From assembly GCA_020351775.1 (NCBI GenBank), contig CP070666.1:3315461-3379460 (forward strand): a DNA stretch of 64,000 nt, read 5' to 3'. The position numbers were made by a program, and so were the translations under genes. Under the pieces are notes generated by a model. The model searched no databases and was not told where the DNA came from. It worked only from the letters and a program-made list of their open reading frames with translations. Numbering within the stretch: position 1 is the stretch's first letter; each line of letters starts with the position of its first letter. The DNA comes from Gemmatimonadota bacterium (GTDB lineage Bacteria > Gemmatimonadota > Gemmatimonadetes > Gemmatimonadales > GWC2-71-9). Positions 19,593 to 29,207 of the stretch are shown here, one piece after another.

Positions 19593-19963
19593 CGCTCTAC
19601 CTCCCCCAGCCGCTCGTCCAGCATCCGCCGGATCCGACGCAACTCGTCTTCCGACACCGCCTCGTCCGACAGCAGTCTAGCAACCAGTAGTTCCCGCGAC
19701 CCCTGGTAGATCTTATCGAGGATCCGCCCGAGGACCTTTTCTCCAGCAGTAGCTGGCTCGACAGTGGGGAAGTAGCGGAACGCCTTACCCTCCAACTCGT
19801 GGCGCACATACCCCTTGGCTTCGAGCCCCCGAAGGACTGTGAGCACGGTCGTATAGGCAAGCTCCTCAGTGAGGGTCTCCTGTACCTCGGCGACCGTCGC
19901 GGATCCCGTCTCCCACAGGACTGCCATCACGTCCAGTTCCCGGTTGGTCAGGTGGAGAGACAT
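19589..19963 (-). CDS. BlaI/MecI/CopY-family transcriptional repressor
   Basis: A 124-residue winged-helix repressor. The N-terminal LTNRELDVMAVLWETG, the recognition region AYTTVLTVLRGLEAKGYV and HELEGKAFRYFP match BlaI/MecI. The C-terminal helices mediate dimerisation. It is normally inactivated by proteolysis triggered by a BlaR1-type partner; exactly such a partner is encoded next, overlapping by four bases. An inverted repeat TTACTA-N6-TAGTAA at 20044-20061, about 80 bases upstream, is the likely operator, implying autoregulation. Targets beyond this operon are unknown; beta-lactamase genes are not present in the window. Confidence 0.92.
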   Translation of the reverse strand: MSLHLTNRELDVMAVLWETGSATVAEVQETLTEELAYTTVLTVLRGLEAKGYVRHELEGKAFRYFPTVEPATAGEKVLGRILDKIYQGSRELLVARLLSDEAVSEDELRRIRRMLDERLGEVER

Positions 19964-20043
19964 GGCCCTACTCCGTAAATCAGTGTCTTGTAAGTCTTTA
20001 GGCTATAGGACCTTGCTCTCGGCAAGTCAGCCCAAGCCACTTG

Positions 20044-20061
20044 TTACTATATACTTAGTAA
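20044..20061. promoter_or_regulatory. Candidate BlaI-type operator (TTACTA-N6-TAGTAA)
   Basis: A perfect 6+6 inverted repeat with a six-base AT-rich spacer, upstream of the blaI-like gene and embedded in AT-rich sequence that could hold its -10 box. TACTA...TAGTA arms resemble known bla/mec operators. A second dyad, CTTGC (20012-20016) with GCAAG (20022-20026), lies between it and the gene. Confidence 0.55.
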
Positions 20062-20154
20062 TTCGTAGGAAGTTCCGCAAGGCCGACCGGCACCGTGAAG
20101 CTGGTTGGATCGGCCTCGGCGAGGCGCAGCGGGAGTCCGGTGCGGGTGGCCCGC

Positions 20155-21210
20155 CTAGTCCCTGTTCGGCGACCCGGTGGGCCGGGCCGGCACCCATGCC
20201 ATGCCGTCGGGCTCGTCGCCAGCCAAGATCTCGCCAGCCAGTGTCCAGTTGACTAGATCGATGACCGAAACCTTGTCGTCCGCCGTGTTGGCCACGTACG
20301 CGGTCTCGTTATCCGGCGTGATCAGGATCCCCACCGGAAAGGCTCCGATCTGCAGCCGGCGGACCACTCGCCAGCCGACCACGCTGACAGCCACGACTTC
20401 GCTGCCGCGGGCGTTGGAGACCAGCAGTTCTGTTCCGTCGGGCCGCATCTTGACTCGGATCGGGAACTCACCGACCGGCAGCGTGCGGATCACCTGGTTG
20501 CTGGCGACATCGATCTCAGATAGCGTCCCCGCGACCCGATTGGTCACGTACACTCTGTCCCCGTCAGGCGACACGTCGATTCCCTCGGCGCCGGCACCCG
20601 TCTGGATATGCGCTAGCACCTTTCCCGTCCGGGCATCGATCGCCGTCGAAGTTCCGCTGCCGATATTGGCGGTGTAAACCCGCTGCTGTCCCTCGGAAAT
20701 CGCGACTTGGTGGGTCACATCCTGCGAGGTCTCGACCTCCTGCAGTATGCGGCGCCCGATCGGATCGATGTGCAACACGTGCTGCGATCCTTCCGTTGTC
20801 ACCCAAATTGTCCCGTCCGAAGCAGCCACGATGCCGTGGGGTCGGCTGTGCGGCGACAGGGACATGGCGCCCAGTGAAATGCCCTGCTCCAGATCTACGA
20901 TGGTGATCGTGCTCCCTGGCTGAGCGCCAGTCCCGTAGTCGGTCACGTACGCCAGCAGGCCGTCGGCAGACACGGCAACCTCATGCGGTGCGAATCCAGC
21001 CGGGACCACTCCGATTTCTTGCCGTGTGGAGGGGTCGACGATGGACACGCTGTTCGAACTCTTGTTCACGATTAGCAGCCGCTGCGCCGCCGCCTGCTGC
21101 GGCGCCGCAGCAAAGCCAGCAAGAACGAGCACCAGAGCAGCTTCGGCCGGAAACGTGGCTCGACTCAGGCGGGGCCTCCTCGAGATGTGCCAGATCGAGT
21201 TCACTTCCAC
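20155..21210 (-). CDS. YVTN-family beta-propeller protein, exported
   Basis: About 350 residues. The N-terminus has a basic stretch, then a hydrophobic segment (AALVLVLAGFAAA) ending AAAQ, a signal peptide. The mature part is a series of seven-bladed-propeller repeats of the YVTN/40-residue type, with blades such as VSADGLLAYVTDYG, VSPDGDRVYVTNRVAGTL and ITPDNETAYVANTADDKVSVID. Such proteins are periplasmic or surface binders; some bind cytochromes or metals. The start could be GTG 21210, but GTG 21204 has GAGGGG at a better distance (five bases), giving 349 residues. A hairpin at 21289 separates it from the RND operon. Ligand unknown. Confidence 0.85.
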   Translation of the reverse strand: MEVNSIWHISRRPRLSRATFPAEAALVLVLAGFAAAPQQAAAQRLLIVNKSSNSVSIVDPSTRQEIGVVPAGFAPHEVAVSADGLLAYVTDYGTGAQPGSTITIVDLEQGISLGAMSLSPHSRPHGIVAASDGTIWVTTEGSQHVLHIDPIGRRILQEVETSQDVTHQVAISEGQQRVYTANIGSGTSTAIDARTGKVLAHIQTGAGAEGIDVSPDGDRVYVTNRVAGTLSEIDVASNQVIRTLPVGEFPIRVKMRPDGTELLVSNARGSEVVAVSVVGWRVVRRLQIGAFPVGILITPDNETAYVANTADDKVSVIDLVNWTLAGEILAGDEPDGMAWVPARPTGSPNRD

Positions 21211-21288
21211 CCCTCAAGCGGGTAGATGATAGCACCCGCCGAACGATGTTGTAAGGAGAGCCATTGCTTATGACCCCTTGAATAGCGA

Positions 21289-21312
21289 AACCCCGGAATG
21301 CCACCCGGGGTT
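21289..21312 (-). terminator. Terminator-like hairpin after the RND operon
   Basis: AACCCCGG (21289-21296) and CCGGGGTT (21305-21312) form a perfect eight-pair stem with an eight-base loop. It lies 44 bases past the stop of the last RND permease on the minus strand, followed by TTCG. It probably ends the efflux operon transcript. Confidence 0.6.
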
Positions 21313-21355
21313 CCCATACCTCCCTGAGCTCGTGGCCTCAGCTGCCGCCCCGCAC

Positions 21356-24300
21356 CTAAGTCGCAGGCGCCTCCAGCAACTCTCGGGCTGCCATCCTCCT
21401 CCGCTCCGGTCGCAACTCGAACATCAAATACAGCGCCGGAGTCACCGTCAGAACCAGGATGGTTGAACTGGCTAGCCCGCCGATCAATGCATAGCCCAAG
21501 GCGTTCCAGATGTTGGCATCCGCGTACTCACTGAACAGCACGAGCGGCAACAGACCGAAGATGGTGGTGGTGCTAGTCATCAAGATCGGCCGCACCCGCT
21601 CCAGGGTCCCGCGTAGCGTGGCCTCCTGCAGCGCCAGGCCTTCGTTACGGCGCAGATGGTTGACGTGGTCCACCAACAGGATCGCGTTGTTGACCACTAT
21701 CCCACCCATCATGATCACCCCGATGTATGCTTCGCGCGTGAAGCTCGCGTCGGTATAGAAGAACATCAGAAACACGCCGATCAGCGCCATCGGAACCGTC
21801 AGCAACACACACAGCGGCTGCCGCAGCGATTCGAAAAGCGCTGCCGTCACCATGAACACCAACACCAGGGCTACCGCCAGCACGGCCCAGATCTGCTTCT
21901 CCTCCTCCCAGTCCCAGCGCCACTCGTCTCGCCCCTCGATCTTGTAGCCGTGCGGCACCGCCGTTGCGTTCATCACGGCCTCCTGCACCCGGTCTCCCAG
22001 CTTGGACGGGCCGCGAAACTCGTAGCTCACGTTGCGGCGGTACTGCTGGTCCTCACGGACCACTCTGTTCAACACCTGGCGCTCAGTCAGGGTGGCGACA
22101 TCCCCCAAGCGCACACCCTCCCCATTCGGAGCCCTGATCAACAACTCCTCAAGCTGCAAGACGTCGAACTCCTCGTAGTCCTCCAGCTTCACCTCGAACC
22201 GCACCTCCTCACCGTCGATGCGGATCTGACTGGATTGCCCTTGGCCAGGGACCGCAGCCGCAACCTGGTAGACGACGTCCTGCGTGGTGATACCGTGGAG
22301 GCCCAAACGGTGCCGGTCGATCGCAAGTGCGAACTCGATCACCTTGTCGCGCGATGCCACGAAGTAACCCATCGAGTTGACGTCCACATCACGCACCCGG
22401 GAGAACCGCTCCAGGCGGCGTCCTAAATCCTCGGCGATGTCCCGCACTCTCTCGTAGTTGTAGCCTAGCACCTTGATGGTATAGTTGGGCGCCCCACCAC
22501 CGCCACCGTAGAACGACGGACCGTATCCATAGACCCTGACCTCCGCTCCACCGAACAAGTAACTGTAGGCGAGCAACTGCTCCTTGATCGCTACCGGTAC
22601 CAGCGTCGTCTCCAACGAATCCGGGAAGGTCACACGCATCCTGGCGTATTCCGGCCGCACGAACGCCGTGAAGCGCTCGATCTCGGGCATCGGCCTGAGT
22701 TTGTCCTCGAAGAACCGCGTCAGCTCGTCGACCCGCTCAAGTTCCGAACCGCGGGGGAGGGTGATGTAGATCTGGATATAGGTGTCACTCCCCCCCCAAC
22801 GGCCCCACACGATGCCACGGTTCACGTACTTGTTGAACACGTAGTAGGACATGCCGAACGCGATGACCGCCACACCGACCGTGGCTAGTGGCAGTAGCGG
22901 CCAGCCCCGCCGCCGCGTGAGGCGCAAGGTGAAGGCCAGTATGGCCGCGTAGAACCGGACATAGATCGGAGCTCGCTCGATGGCGAGCCCGTTGGTTCGT
23001 TGTCCAGAGGAACCGGCCACCGGCGAACGATCGACGACGCCCAGCCGACGGACCCCTCTTCCGGCGAGCACCTTGCTGGCCAGCCCCGGGATGAACGAAA
23101 ACGCCACGAACAGGCTGGCCAGCAGGCTCATACCGACAACGATCGCTAAGGGGACATAGAAGATGCGTAGCTCGCCCTGCAGGTAGACAAACGGGATGAA
23201 CACGATGACGGTGGTGAGCGTTGCAGCCAGGATCGGCAGCACGACCTCCTTGGCGCCGCGCTCGGCCGCCACCGTCGGCTCCTCTCCCTTCTGTCGCTTA
23301 CGATAGATGTTCTCCAGCACCACGATGGCATTGTCGACGATCAAGCCGAATCCCATTGCCAGGCCCATTAGGGTCAGCACGTTGAGCGTGAAGCCGCCGA
23401 AGTAGATCAGGTTGAGGGCAATGAGGATCGAGAATGCGATGGTCATGAAGACGATCGCTGCAGACCGGAACGACCGGAGAAATACGAGCAAGACCACGAA
23501 GATCACTCCGGCGGCAATGAGAGCCCGGACGCGCAGATCCTGCAGCTGCTGTTTGATGTCCTCGCTCTCATCCTGGTCGAGTATCAGCTCCACACCCAGC
23601 GGGTGGATCGTCGCGATCTCTTCCAGCCTCGCCTTCACCCGGTCGGCCACTGCAACTGTGTTCACACCCAGTTCTTTGTAGACTTGGAACGAGATGGCGG
23701 GATGCCCGTTGATGCGGTTGTAGCTGGTGGGCTCCTCGTAGGTGTCGTGCACCATCGCTACGTCTTCCACCCGTACAATGCGACCCTGATCGGTGAGCAG
23801 CGGTGTGCTCCTGATCTCGTCCGCCGACTTGGTGTTGTGCCGGATCGCCACGGTGCGCAGCAGCCCGTCCATCTCCACTGCACCGGCCTCTGCCACGTAC
23901 TCGAGCTCGCTGACACGCTGCGCAACTGTCCACGGGCTGAGCCCCAACGCATTGATTTTGCGTTCATCCAGCTCGATCTGGAGCACCCGCTCGCGACCGC
24001 CTTGTACCTCTACGGTTGCCACCCCTTCGACCAGCAACAATTCGGGAACCACTCGGTCATCCACATGTGCTCTGAGCGCCTCCTGGGTGTAGGGTCCCGT
24101 CAACTCATAACGCAGGAACGGCGTCGTCTGGTCTCTGAACTCGTCAGGTACGTAGGGGGTGACTCGCGGCGGGTCTACACCGGGTGGCAGTTCGTCCTCC
24201 AGCACGGTCAGTCGCTCGGAGAGATCGAGCCGCGCGAAGTCCATGTCGGTCTCACGCTCAAACTCGACCTGGATGAGGGCCAAGGCGGACCCATACTGGT

Positions 24301-24550
24301 CGAGTGATGTGGAGGTGATCTTCTCGATGCCGGCCACCTGCTGAATGGCCGCTTCGATGGGCGATGTAACGAACGCCTCCATCACCTCGGGTGAGGCACC
24401 TCTCCATGTGGCCTCGACCCTGAGCTGAGGCAGATCCGTATCCGGCAGCAGCTCGATCGGGATGTTGCGCCACGCGGCTACGCCCAAGAGCGCGATCCCG
24501 ACGTACGCCATAGTGATAGCGACCGGACGCCGAATGGACAGGCGAATCAT
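21356..24550 (-). CDS. RND efflux permease, second subunit of a tandem pair
   Basis: A 1064-residue AcrB/HAE1-type inner-membrane transporter with the usual two repeats of TM helix, large periplasmic loop and five or six TM helices. TM1 is RRPVAITMAYVGIALLGVAAW. The TM4 relay region reads LIVDNAIVVLEN, so the second Asp of the AcrB Asp407-Asp408 pair is Asn, and TM10 reads GGIVVNNAILLVDH, without the AcrB Lys940. This pattern is common in HAE1-group permeases. Its ATG overlaps the stop of the preceding permease (TGATG), so the two are made in step and may form a mixed trimer, as MdtBC does. Substrate unknown. Confidence 0.94.
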   Translation of the reverse strand: MIRLSIRRPVAITMAYVGIALLGVAAWRNIPIELLPDTDLPQLRVEATWRGASPEVMEAFVTSPIEAAIQQVAGIEKITSTSLDQYGSALALIQVEFERETDMDFARLDLSERLTVLEDELPPGVDPPRVTPYVPDEFRDQTTPFLRYELTGPYTQEALRAHVDDRVVPELLLVEGVATVEVQGGRERVLQIELDERKINALGLSPWTVAQRVSELEYVAEAGAVEMDGLLRTVAIRHNTKSADEIRSTPLLTDQGRIVRVEDVAMVHDTYEEPTSYNRINGHPAISFQVYKELGVNTVAVADRVKARLEEIATIHPLGVELILDQDESEDIKQQLQDLRVRALIAAGVIFVVLLVFLRSFRSAAIVFMTIAFSILIALNLIYFGGFTLNVLTLMGLAMGFGLIVDNAIVVLENIYRKRQKGEEPTVAAERGAKEVVLPILAATLTTVIVFIPFVYLQGELRIFYVPLAIVVGMSLLASLFVAFSFIPGLASKVLAGRGVRRLGVVDRSPVAGSSGQRTNGLAIERAPIYVRFYAAILAFTLRLTRRRGWPLLPLATVGVAVIAFGMSYYVFNKYVNRGIVWGRWGGSDTYIQIYITLPRGSELERVDELTRFFEDKLRPMPEIERFTAFVRPEYARMRVTFPDSLETTLVPVAIKEQLLAYSYLFGGAEVRVYGYGPSFYGGGGGAPNYTIKVLGYNYERVRDIAEDLGRRLERFSRVRDVDVNSMGYFVASRDKVIEFALAIDRHRLGLHGITTQDVVYQVAAAVPGQGQSSQIRIDGEEVRFEVKLEDYEEFDVLQLEELLIRAPNGEGVRLGDVATLTERQVLNRVVREDQQYRRNVSYEFRGPSKLGDRVQEAVMNATAVPHGYKIEGRDEWRWDWEEEKQIWAVLAVALVLVFMVTAALFESLRQPLCVLLTVPMALIGVFLMFFYTDASFTREAYIGVIMMGGIVVNNAILLVDHVNHLRRNEGLALQEATLRGTLERVRPILMTSTTTIFGLLPLVLFSEYADANIWNALGYALIGGLASSTILVLTVTPALYLMFELRPERRRMAARELLEAPAT

Positions 24551-27500
24551 CAGGTGCCTCTCGCCGCTTCAGGGCCTACGGCCCTCTCAGAACCGCCAGT
24601 ACCCTCCGCCGCAAGTGCTGACAATCCGAACATCGCCCTGATCTTGCGCCTCACTTCATCGAGCAAGTCATACGCAACTGGCACGACGACCAACGTCAGG
24701 GCGGTGGCGCTGATGAGACCGCCGATAACTGCTATGGCCAGCGGGGCCCTGAGATCAGCGCCGCGACCGATGCCCAGTGCCATTGGCGTGAGCCCCAGCA
24801 CCGTTGTGACCGTGGTCATCACGATCGGTCGCAGCCGGACTCGACCCGCCTCGAGTATCGCTCCTCGCAGCGCCATGCCGGACCGGCGCATTTGGTTGAT
24901 GAAGTCGACCTTGACGATAGCATCGTTCACCACGATGCCAACCAGAATCACGAGTCCGATGAGGCTCATGGAGTTGAGGCCCTCGCCGCCGATGAACAGC
25001 GCCACCGTGGCACCGACCGTAGCCAACGGGACACTCAGCAGGATTGTGAAGGGATGCACGAATGACTCGAACTGCGCCGCGAGTATCATGTAGACCAGCA
25101 ACAGTGCCAGGCCGAACGCGAACGCCAGGTCGCGGAAGCTGCGATCACGCTCCTCGTTCTCACCGCCTACCTCGATCCGGAGTGCCCGTGGTGGCGGATT
25201 GGCCGACAGCAGGGAGCGCACATCTACCAGCGCTGCGTCGAGGCCGCCGGCCGCATCGGCATATACGGTTACGGTCCGCGCCTGCTCCAGCCGGCGTACC
25301 TCTGCCGGCCCGACGGTCTCACGTGCGTTCACCAACTGGCGCAGCGGGATGCCATCGACCCGCAGGATGTCGAGCGTGGTCGCCGAGCGTCGTTGATCCT
25401 CCGGGAGCCGGATCACGATCGGCACCTTCTCGTCGAAATCCACGAAATCGGTGGTACTGAGGCCGCTCATGTAGTTCTCGACGGTCTGGGCGATGCGTCG
25501 CGGCTCGACGCCGAACGCCGCGGCACGCTCGCGATCGATCTCGACCAGCAGCTCGGGTTGCCCTTCCTCAACCGCCATGCGCACGTTGGTGAGCGAGCCG
25601 AGCGTCTGGAGCCTCTGCTCCAGGCCGCGGGCGTGCTGCCACGCGGCTTCCAGATCATCACCCCTCACTCGCACGGCCAGGTCGGCTTCACCGCCCCCGA
25701 GCAGTCTGCCCAAGGCCGTGGCGGTGCCCGTCTCGATCGCCAACGCCCCCGGCGGGAACTGGGCAAGTTGCGGTCGTGTCCTGGCAATGGTTCTATCGGT
25801 GCGCTGTCCGGACTTGAGCCGCACCTCCACCACGGCGGTGTGGAGTCCGCTCTCCTCGACCTCCACACCTGCGACGGCCTCCTGCAACCCAATGCGGGCG
25901 AAGACCGCATCTACGGCCGCATCGGCCGCGAACACCTGCTCCAGCCGCTGTGCGGCAGCGGCCGTTTCCTCCAGCGCCGTCCCCCGAGGCAGCTCGAGCC
26001 GCGCCCGGAACGAGCCCTGGTCGACGTCCGGCAACACACTGCGATCCAGCGTGCCCGCCACGGCGAGCCCCGCGAAGAGCGTGAATGCCGCGAAGCCAAC
26101 CACCCTGGCTCTGTGGTCCAGCGCGCGCTCCAGAACTCCGTGATACCAGTCGGCAAACACGGCGAACCTGCGATCGAACCAGTCGAGCAGCGGTCGGAAC
26201 AGGCGGCTCATTGCCGTTCCGGTCGACTGTGCTGCTGACCGGACCACACGCTTGGCAAAGGACGGCTTGACCGTGCCCCCAGCGTGGGCCACCCAGCGCG
26301 CGGCCAGGGTAGGTAGCAGCGTCAGCGCCACGATGAGACTGGCACCCAGGGCAAACGCAACCGCAAACGACAGCGCGCCGAACAGCTCCCCCGCCACTCC
26401 CTGGACGTAGATGATCGGACCAAACACGCTGATCGTGGTCAACGTGGACGCCGTGATCGCGCCCTGGACCTCCTCGGCGCCGCGGCTCGCGGCTTCATTG
26501 GGATCGGCACCGGCCTCACCGTGTCGGAAGATGTTCTCGAGTACCACGATCGAGTTGTCGACCAGCATGCCGACACCCAGCGCGAGTCCTCCCAGGCTCA
26601 TGATGTTGAGTGAGACGTTGGCGAGATCGAGCAGGGCAAACGAGGCCACGACCGACAAGGGAATCGCCAGCGCAACCGCGACGGGATATCGCGCGTGACG
26701 CAGGAACAGGAACAGGACCAGGAACGCTAGTATACCCCCGTAGATCAGCGCCTGGACCACGTTGGAGATCGCGTCCGTGATGAAGCCAGCCTGGCTCATC
26801 GCCACGTCGAGCTGGACCTCGGGGAACTCGGCCTTGAGCTGGTCGAGCACCTCGTTCACCCGGTCGGCAACCCGCACCGTGTTGGCACCGGACTCCTTGA
26901 ACAGGAGCAGGCCCACTGCCTCATGCCCGTTGTAGCGCGCAATCGACTCCCGCTCGCGGAACCCGTCAACGACGGTGGCCACGTCACGCAGCAACACCAC
27001 GCTGCCGGTCCCCGAAGTATCGTTGGGGCTCGGACCCAGGGGAACTTCGGCGATCTGATCGACAGTCTGGAACTCACCCAGGGTCCGCAGGGCATACGTG
27101 TAGCGGCCGCGTCGGATGCGGCCACCTGGTGCGCTCTGGTTGGCTGCTTGGAGTACTGCGCCGATGTCCTGGATCGTGAACCCATAGCTCTCCAGCAGCC
27201 GTGGATCGACTTCCACGTGAATCTCGCGCTCAAGGCCGCCGACCAACGCCGCCTCCGCCACGCCGTCCACCTGTTCCAAGCGGCGCTTGAACACCATCTC
27301 TGCGAGGTCTTTGAGCGTCGCCAGATCCCCAGTGCCCGCCACGCTGACTGCCATGATGGGCTCCGAACTGGGGTCGGTGCGTAGCACTGCGGGGCGAGAA
27401 GCGTTGTCCGGCAGTCTGCCGCGCATGTTGTCCAGCTGCTCGCGCACGTTGAGGACCGCGAAGTCCATGTCGGTGCCCCACGTGAAGCGCAGTGTCACGA

Positions 27501-27768
27501 GCGACACACCCTCGCGCGACACGCTCTCGATTTGCTCCGCTCGAGGCACCCGTGCCACCTGGCGCTCGATAGGTTCGGTGACGAAGCGCTCGACTTCCGA
27601 GGGACCGACGTCAGGATAGGTCGTATAGATGACCAGCCGCGGATAGGCTACCTCGGGCAGCAGGTCGATGGGCAGCCGGAAGAAGGAAATCACCCCCAGC
27701 ATCGCGACTGCCAGGAACAGCATAGCCACCGCTACGGGGCGCCTGATACACCTTCCTGGTAACGACAT
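24550..27768 (-). CDS. RND efflux permease, first subunit of a tandem pair
   Basis: A 1072-residue AcrB/HAE1-type transporter. TM1 is RRPVAVAMLFLAVAMLGVISF. The TM4 relay reads MLVDNSIVVLENIFRH (one Asp kept, second replaced by Asn) and TM10 reads VGIVVNDAIVKVDFIN. Periplasmic porter and docking domains are of normal size. It sits 20 bases after the TolC gene and overlaps the second permease by one base. With adaptor and TolC in the same transcript it completes a tripartite pump. The two permeases differ clearly in sequence, so this is not a recent duplication. Confidence 0.94.
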   Translation of the reverse strand: MSLPGRCIRRPVAVAMLFLAVAMLGVISFFRLPIDLLPEVAYPRLVIYTTYPDVGPSEVERFVTEPIERQVARVPRAEQIESVSREGVSLVTLRFTWGTDMDFAVLNVREQLDNMRGRLPDNASRPAVLRTDPSSEPIMAVSVAGTGDLATLKDLAEMVFKRRLEQVDGVAEAALVGGLEREIHVEVDPRLLESYGFTIQDIGAVLQAANQSAPGGRIRRGRYTYALRTLGEFQTVDQIAEVPLGPSPNDTSGTGSVVLLRDVATVVDGFRERESIARYNGHEAVGLLLFKESGANTVRVADRVNEVLDQLKAEFPEVQLDVAMSQAGFITDAISNVVQALIYGGILAFLVLFLFLRHARYPVAVALAIPLSVVASFALLDLANVSLNIMSLGGLALGVGMLVDNSIVVLENIFRHGEAGADPNEAASRGAEEVQGAITASTLTTISVFGPIIYVQGVAGELFGALSFAVAFALGASLIVALTLLPTLAARWVAHAGGTVKPSFAKRVVRSAAQSTGTAMSRLFRPLLDWFDRRFAVFADWYHGVLERALDHRARVVGFAAFTLFAGLAVAGTLDRSVLPDVDQGSFRARLELPRGTALEETAAAAQRLEQVFAADAAVDAVFARIGLQEAVAGVEVEESGLHTAVVEVRLKSGQRTDRTIARTRPQLAQFPPGALAIETGTATALGRLLGGGEADLAVRVRGDDLEAAWQHARGLEQRLQTLGSLTNVRMAVEEGQPELLVEIDRERAAAFGVEPRRIAQTVENYMSGLSTTDFVDFDEKVPIVIRLPEDQRRSATTLDILRVDGIPLRQLVNARETVGPAEVRRLEQARTVTVYADAAGGLDAALVDVRSLLSANPPPRALRIEVGGENEERDRSFRDLAFAFGLALLLVYMILAAQFESFVHPFTILLSVPLATVGATVALFIGGEGLNSMSLIGLVILVGIVVNDAIVKVDFINQMRRSGMALRGAILEAGRVRLRPIVMTTVTTVLGLTPMALGIGRGADLRAPLAIAVIGGLISATALTLVVVPVAYDLLDEVRRKIRAMFGLSALAAEGTGGSERAVGPEAARGT

Positions 27769-27788
27769 TCGGACTATCTATACCTGGT

Positions 27789-29207
27789 TCACGGCCACAC
27801 CGGGCGACCAACCAGCCGCTCCAGTTCGACCACGGCGTTCGTATATGTGAGCCGAGCGTTGAGCGCCGCCCGCGCGTCGTTGGCGGACTGCGCTACGACC
27901 TGCTGCAACTCGAAGAAGGACGCAATACCGAGCTGGTACTGCTGGCGGGTCATCGCGACGCGCTGGAGCCCCAAGTCTGCCGATCGCTCTGCCAACAGTA
28001 GCTGGTGGTGGTAGTTCTCCACGTCGATCAGCGCGCTACGAATCTCCCGCTCGAGCCGGAGCCGAGTCTGACGCAGCTGCTCGTGTTGAACCTCCTGGTT
28101 AGCGGCGGCCTGGGCGATACGGTTTGAGGTGCTGAACCGGTTGAAGATGGGCCAGGACAGGTTGAGGCCCGCCTGCCAGTACTGGTCCTGGGGATTGAAG
28201 TCCCACAGCCCGCCGTAACCCTGTTGGCTGCTGCTGCGCGTAACGCTCCCGGAGAGAGACAGAGTGGGCCACCACGCGCCCCGCGCCGCACTCGCCTCGT
28301 AGTCGGCCTCCGCAGCACTGGCAGTGGCCTCGAGCACGGCCGGGTTCTCTCGCACCACGTGGTCGACCAGCGCCCTCGCATCGAGCAGTGCCGGATCGAA
28401 AGCCTCGGGAAAATCGCCCTGCACCTCGAACTCGACCGACTCATCCAGTCCGATGGCCTCTGCGAGGAGTAGCAGGGCCTTTCTGTAGTCACCCTGCGCG
28501 CGCGCCAGTTGCTGTTCCTGGCTGGCGACGTTGGCCTGCGCACCCAGCACGTCGGCCTGATCCCTCGCCACCACTCGAAGCAGTCGCTCGGTTGTCGACA
28601 GATCCTCCTGCCGGATCCGGAGAAGCTCCTCTTCGATCTCGATCGAGCTCAGTGCGGCAACGACCTGGTAGAATTGCCTCTTGATCTCCGCATCCAGCGT
28701 GACCTCCTCGGCGTCCACGGCATAGTGGGCGGCATCCGCACCGGCCCTGGAGCTTCTCAGGCTGTAGACGTTCTGCAGCCCGTCGAACAGCGTGATGCTG
28801 GAGTTCAGGCCCTGCGAGGAGCCACTGCTCTCGATCGTACGTGACTGGTCGACGTTGATATTGCCGCCAAAATCGTCTTCGCCAGTCGAGGTGATCCTCC
28901 TCGAGCCACTGAAGCCGAAACTGACTCTGAGGTCGGGGAAGAACGCACCGGCGGCAGCCCTCACGTTCGCGCCGGTCGCGTCCGCCCGTATGACGGCCTG
29001 GCGATATTGTGGATTCCACTCGCGGCCCAACCGCAGGGCATCTTCCAGCGTAAGCTTGGCCGGCACGTCCTGCGCAGCGACCATCGTCGGTGTCACCATA
29101 GTCGCGGCCAGCGTTAGCAATCTGGCCATGAGCGCACTGACGACCGTTCCCCGCTCCCCGCCCCCCACCCCCCGAACTCCACGCTCTCCTCTATCCCCGA
29201 TACTCAT
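27789..29207 (-). CDS. TolC-family outer-membrane efflux channel
   Basis: About 472 residues. A signal region (ALMARLLTLAATMVTPTMVAAQ) precedes the mature start VPAKLTLEDALRLGREWNPQYRQ, the usual TolC opening. Two repeated halves of long helices and short strands follow, with the alternate repeat start ALVDHVVRENPAVLEATA and NRFSTSNRIAQAAANQEVQHEQLRQ. The second half ends LGIASFFELQQVVAQSANDARAALNAR. It forms the trimeric outer-membrane duct of the pump. I chose ATG 29207 because it overlaps the adaptor stop (ATGA); a shorter start at MARLLTL is possible. The open frame beyond 29207 is inside the adaptor gene. Confidence 0.92.
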   Translation of the reverse strand: MSIGDRGERGVRGVGGGERGTVVSALMARLLTLAATMVTPTMVAAQDVPAKLTLEDALRLGREWNPQYRQAVIRADATGANVRAAAGAFFPDLRVSFGFSGSRRITSTGEDDFGGNINVDQSRTIESSGSSQGLNSSITLFDGLQNVYSLRSSRAGADAAHYAVDAEEVTLDAEIKRQFYQVVAALSSIEIEEELLRIRQEDLSTTERLLRVVARDQADVLGAQANVASQEQQLARAQGDYRKALLLLAEAIGLDESVEFEVQGDFPEAFDPALLDARALVDHVVRENPAVLEATASAAEADYEASAARGAWWPTLSLSGSVTRSSSQQGYGGLWDFNPQDQYWQAGLNLSWPIFNRFSTSNRIAQAAANQEVQHEQLRQTRLRLEREIRSALIDVENYHHQLLLAERSADLGLQRVAMTRQQYQLGIASFFELQQVVAQSANDARAALNARLTYTNAVVELERLVGRPVWP

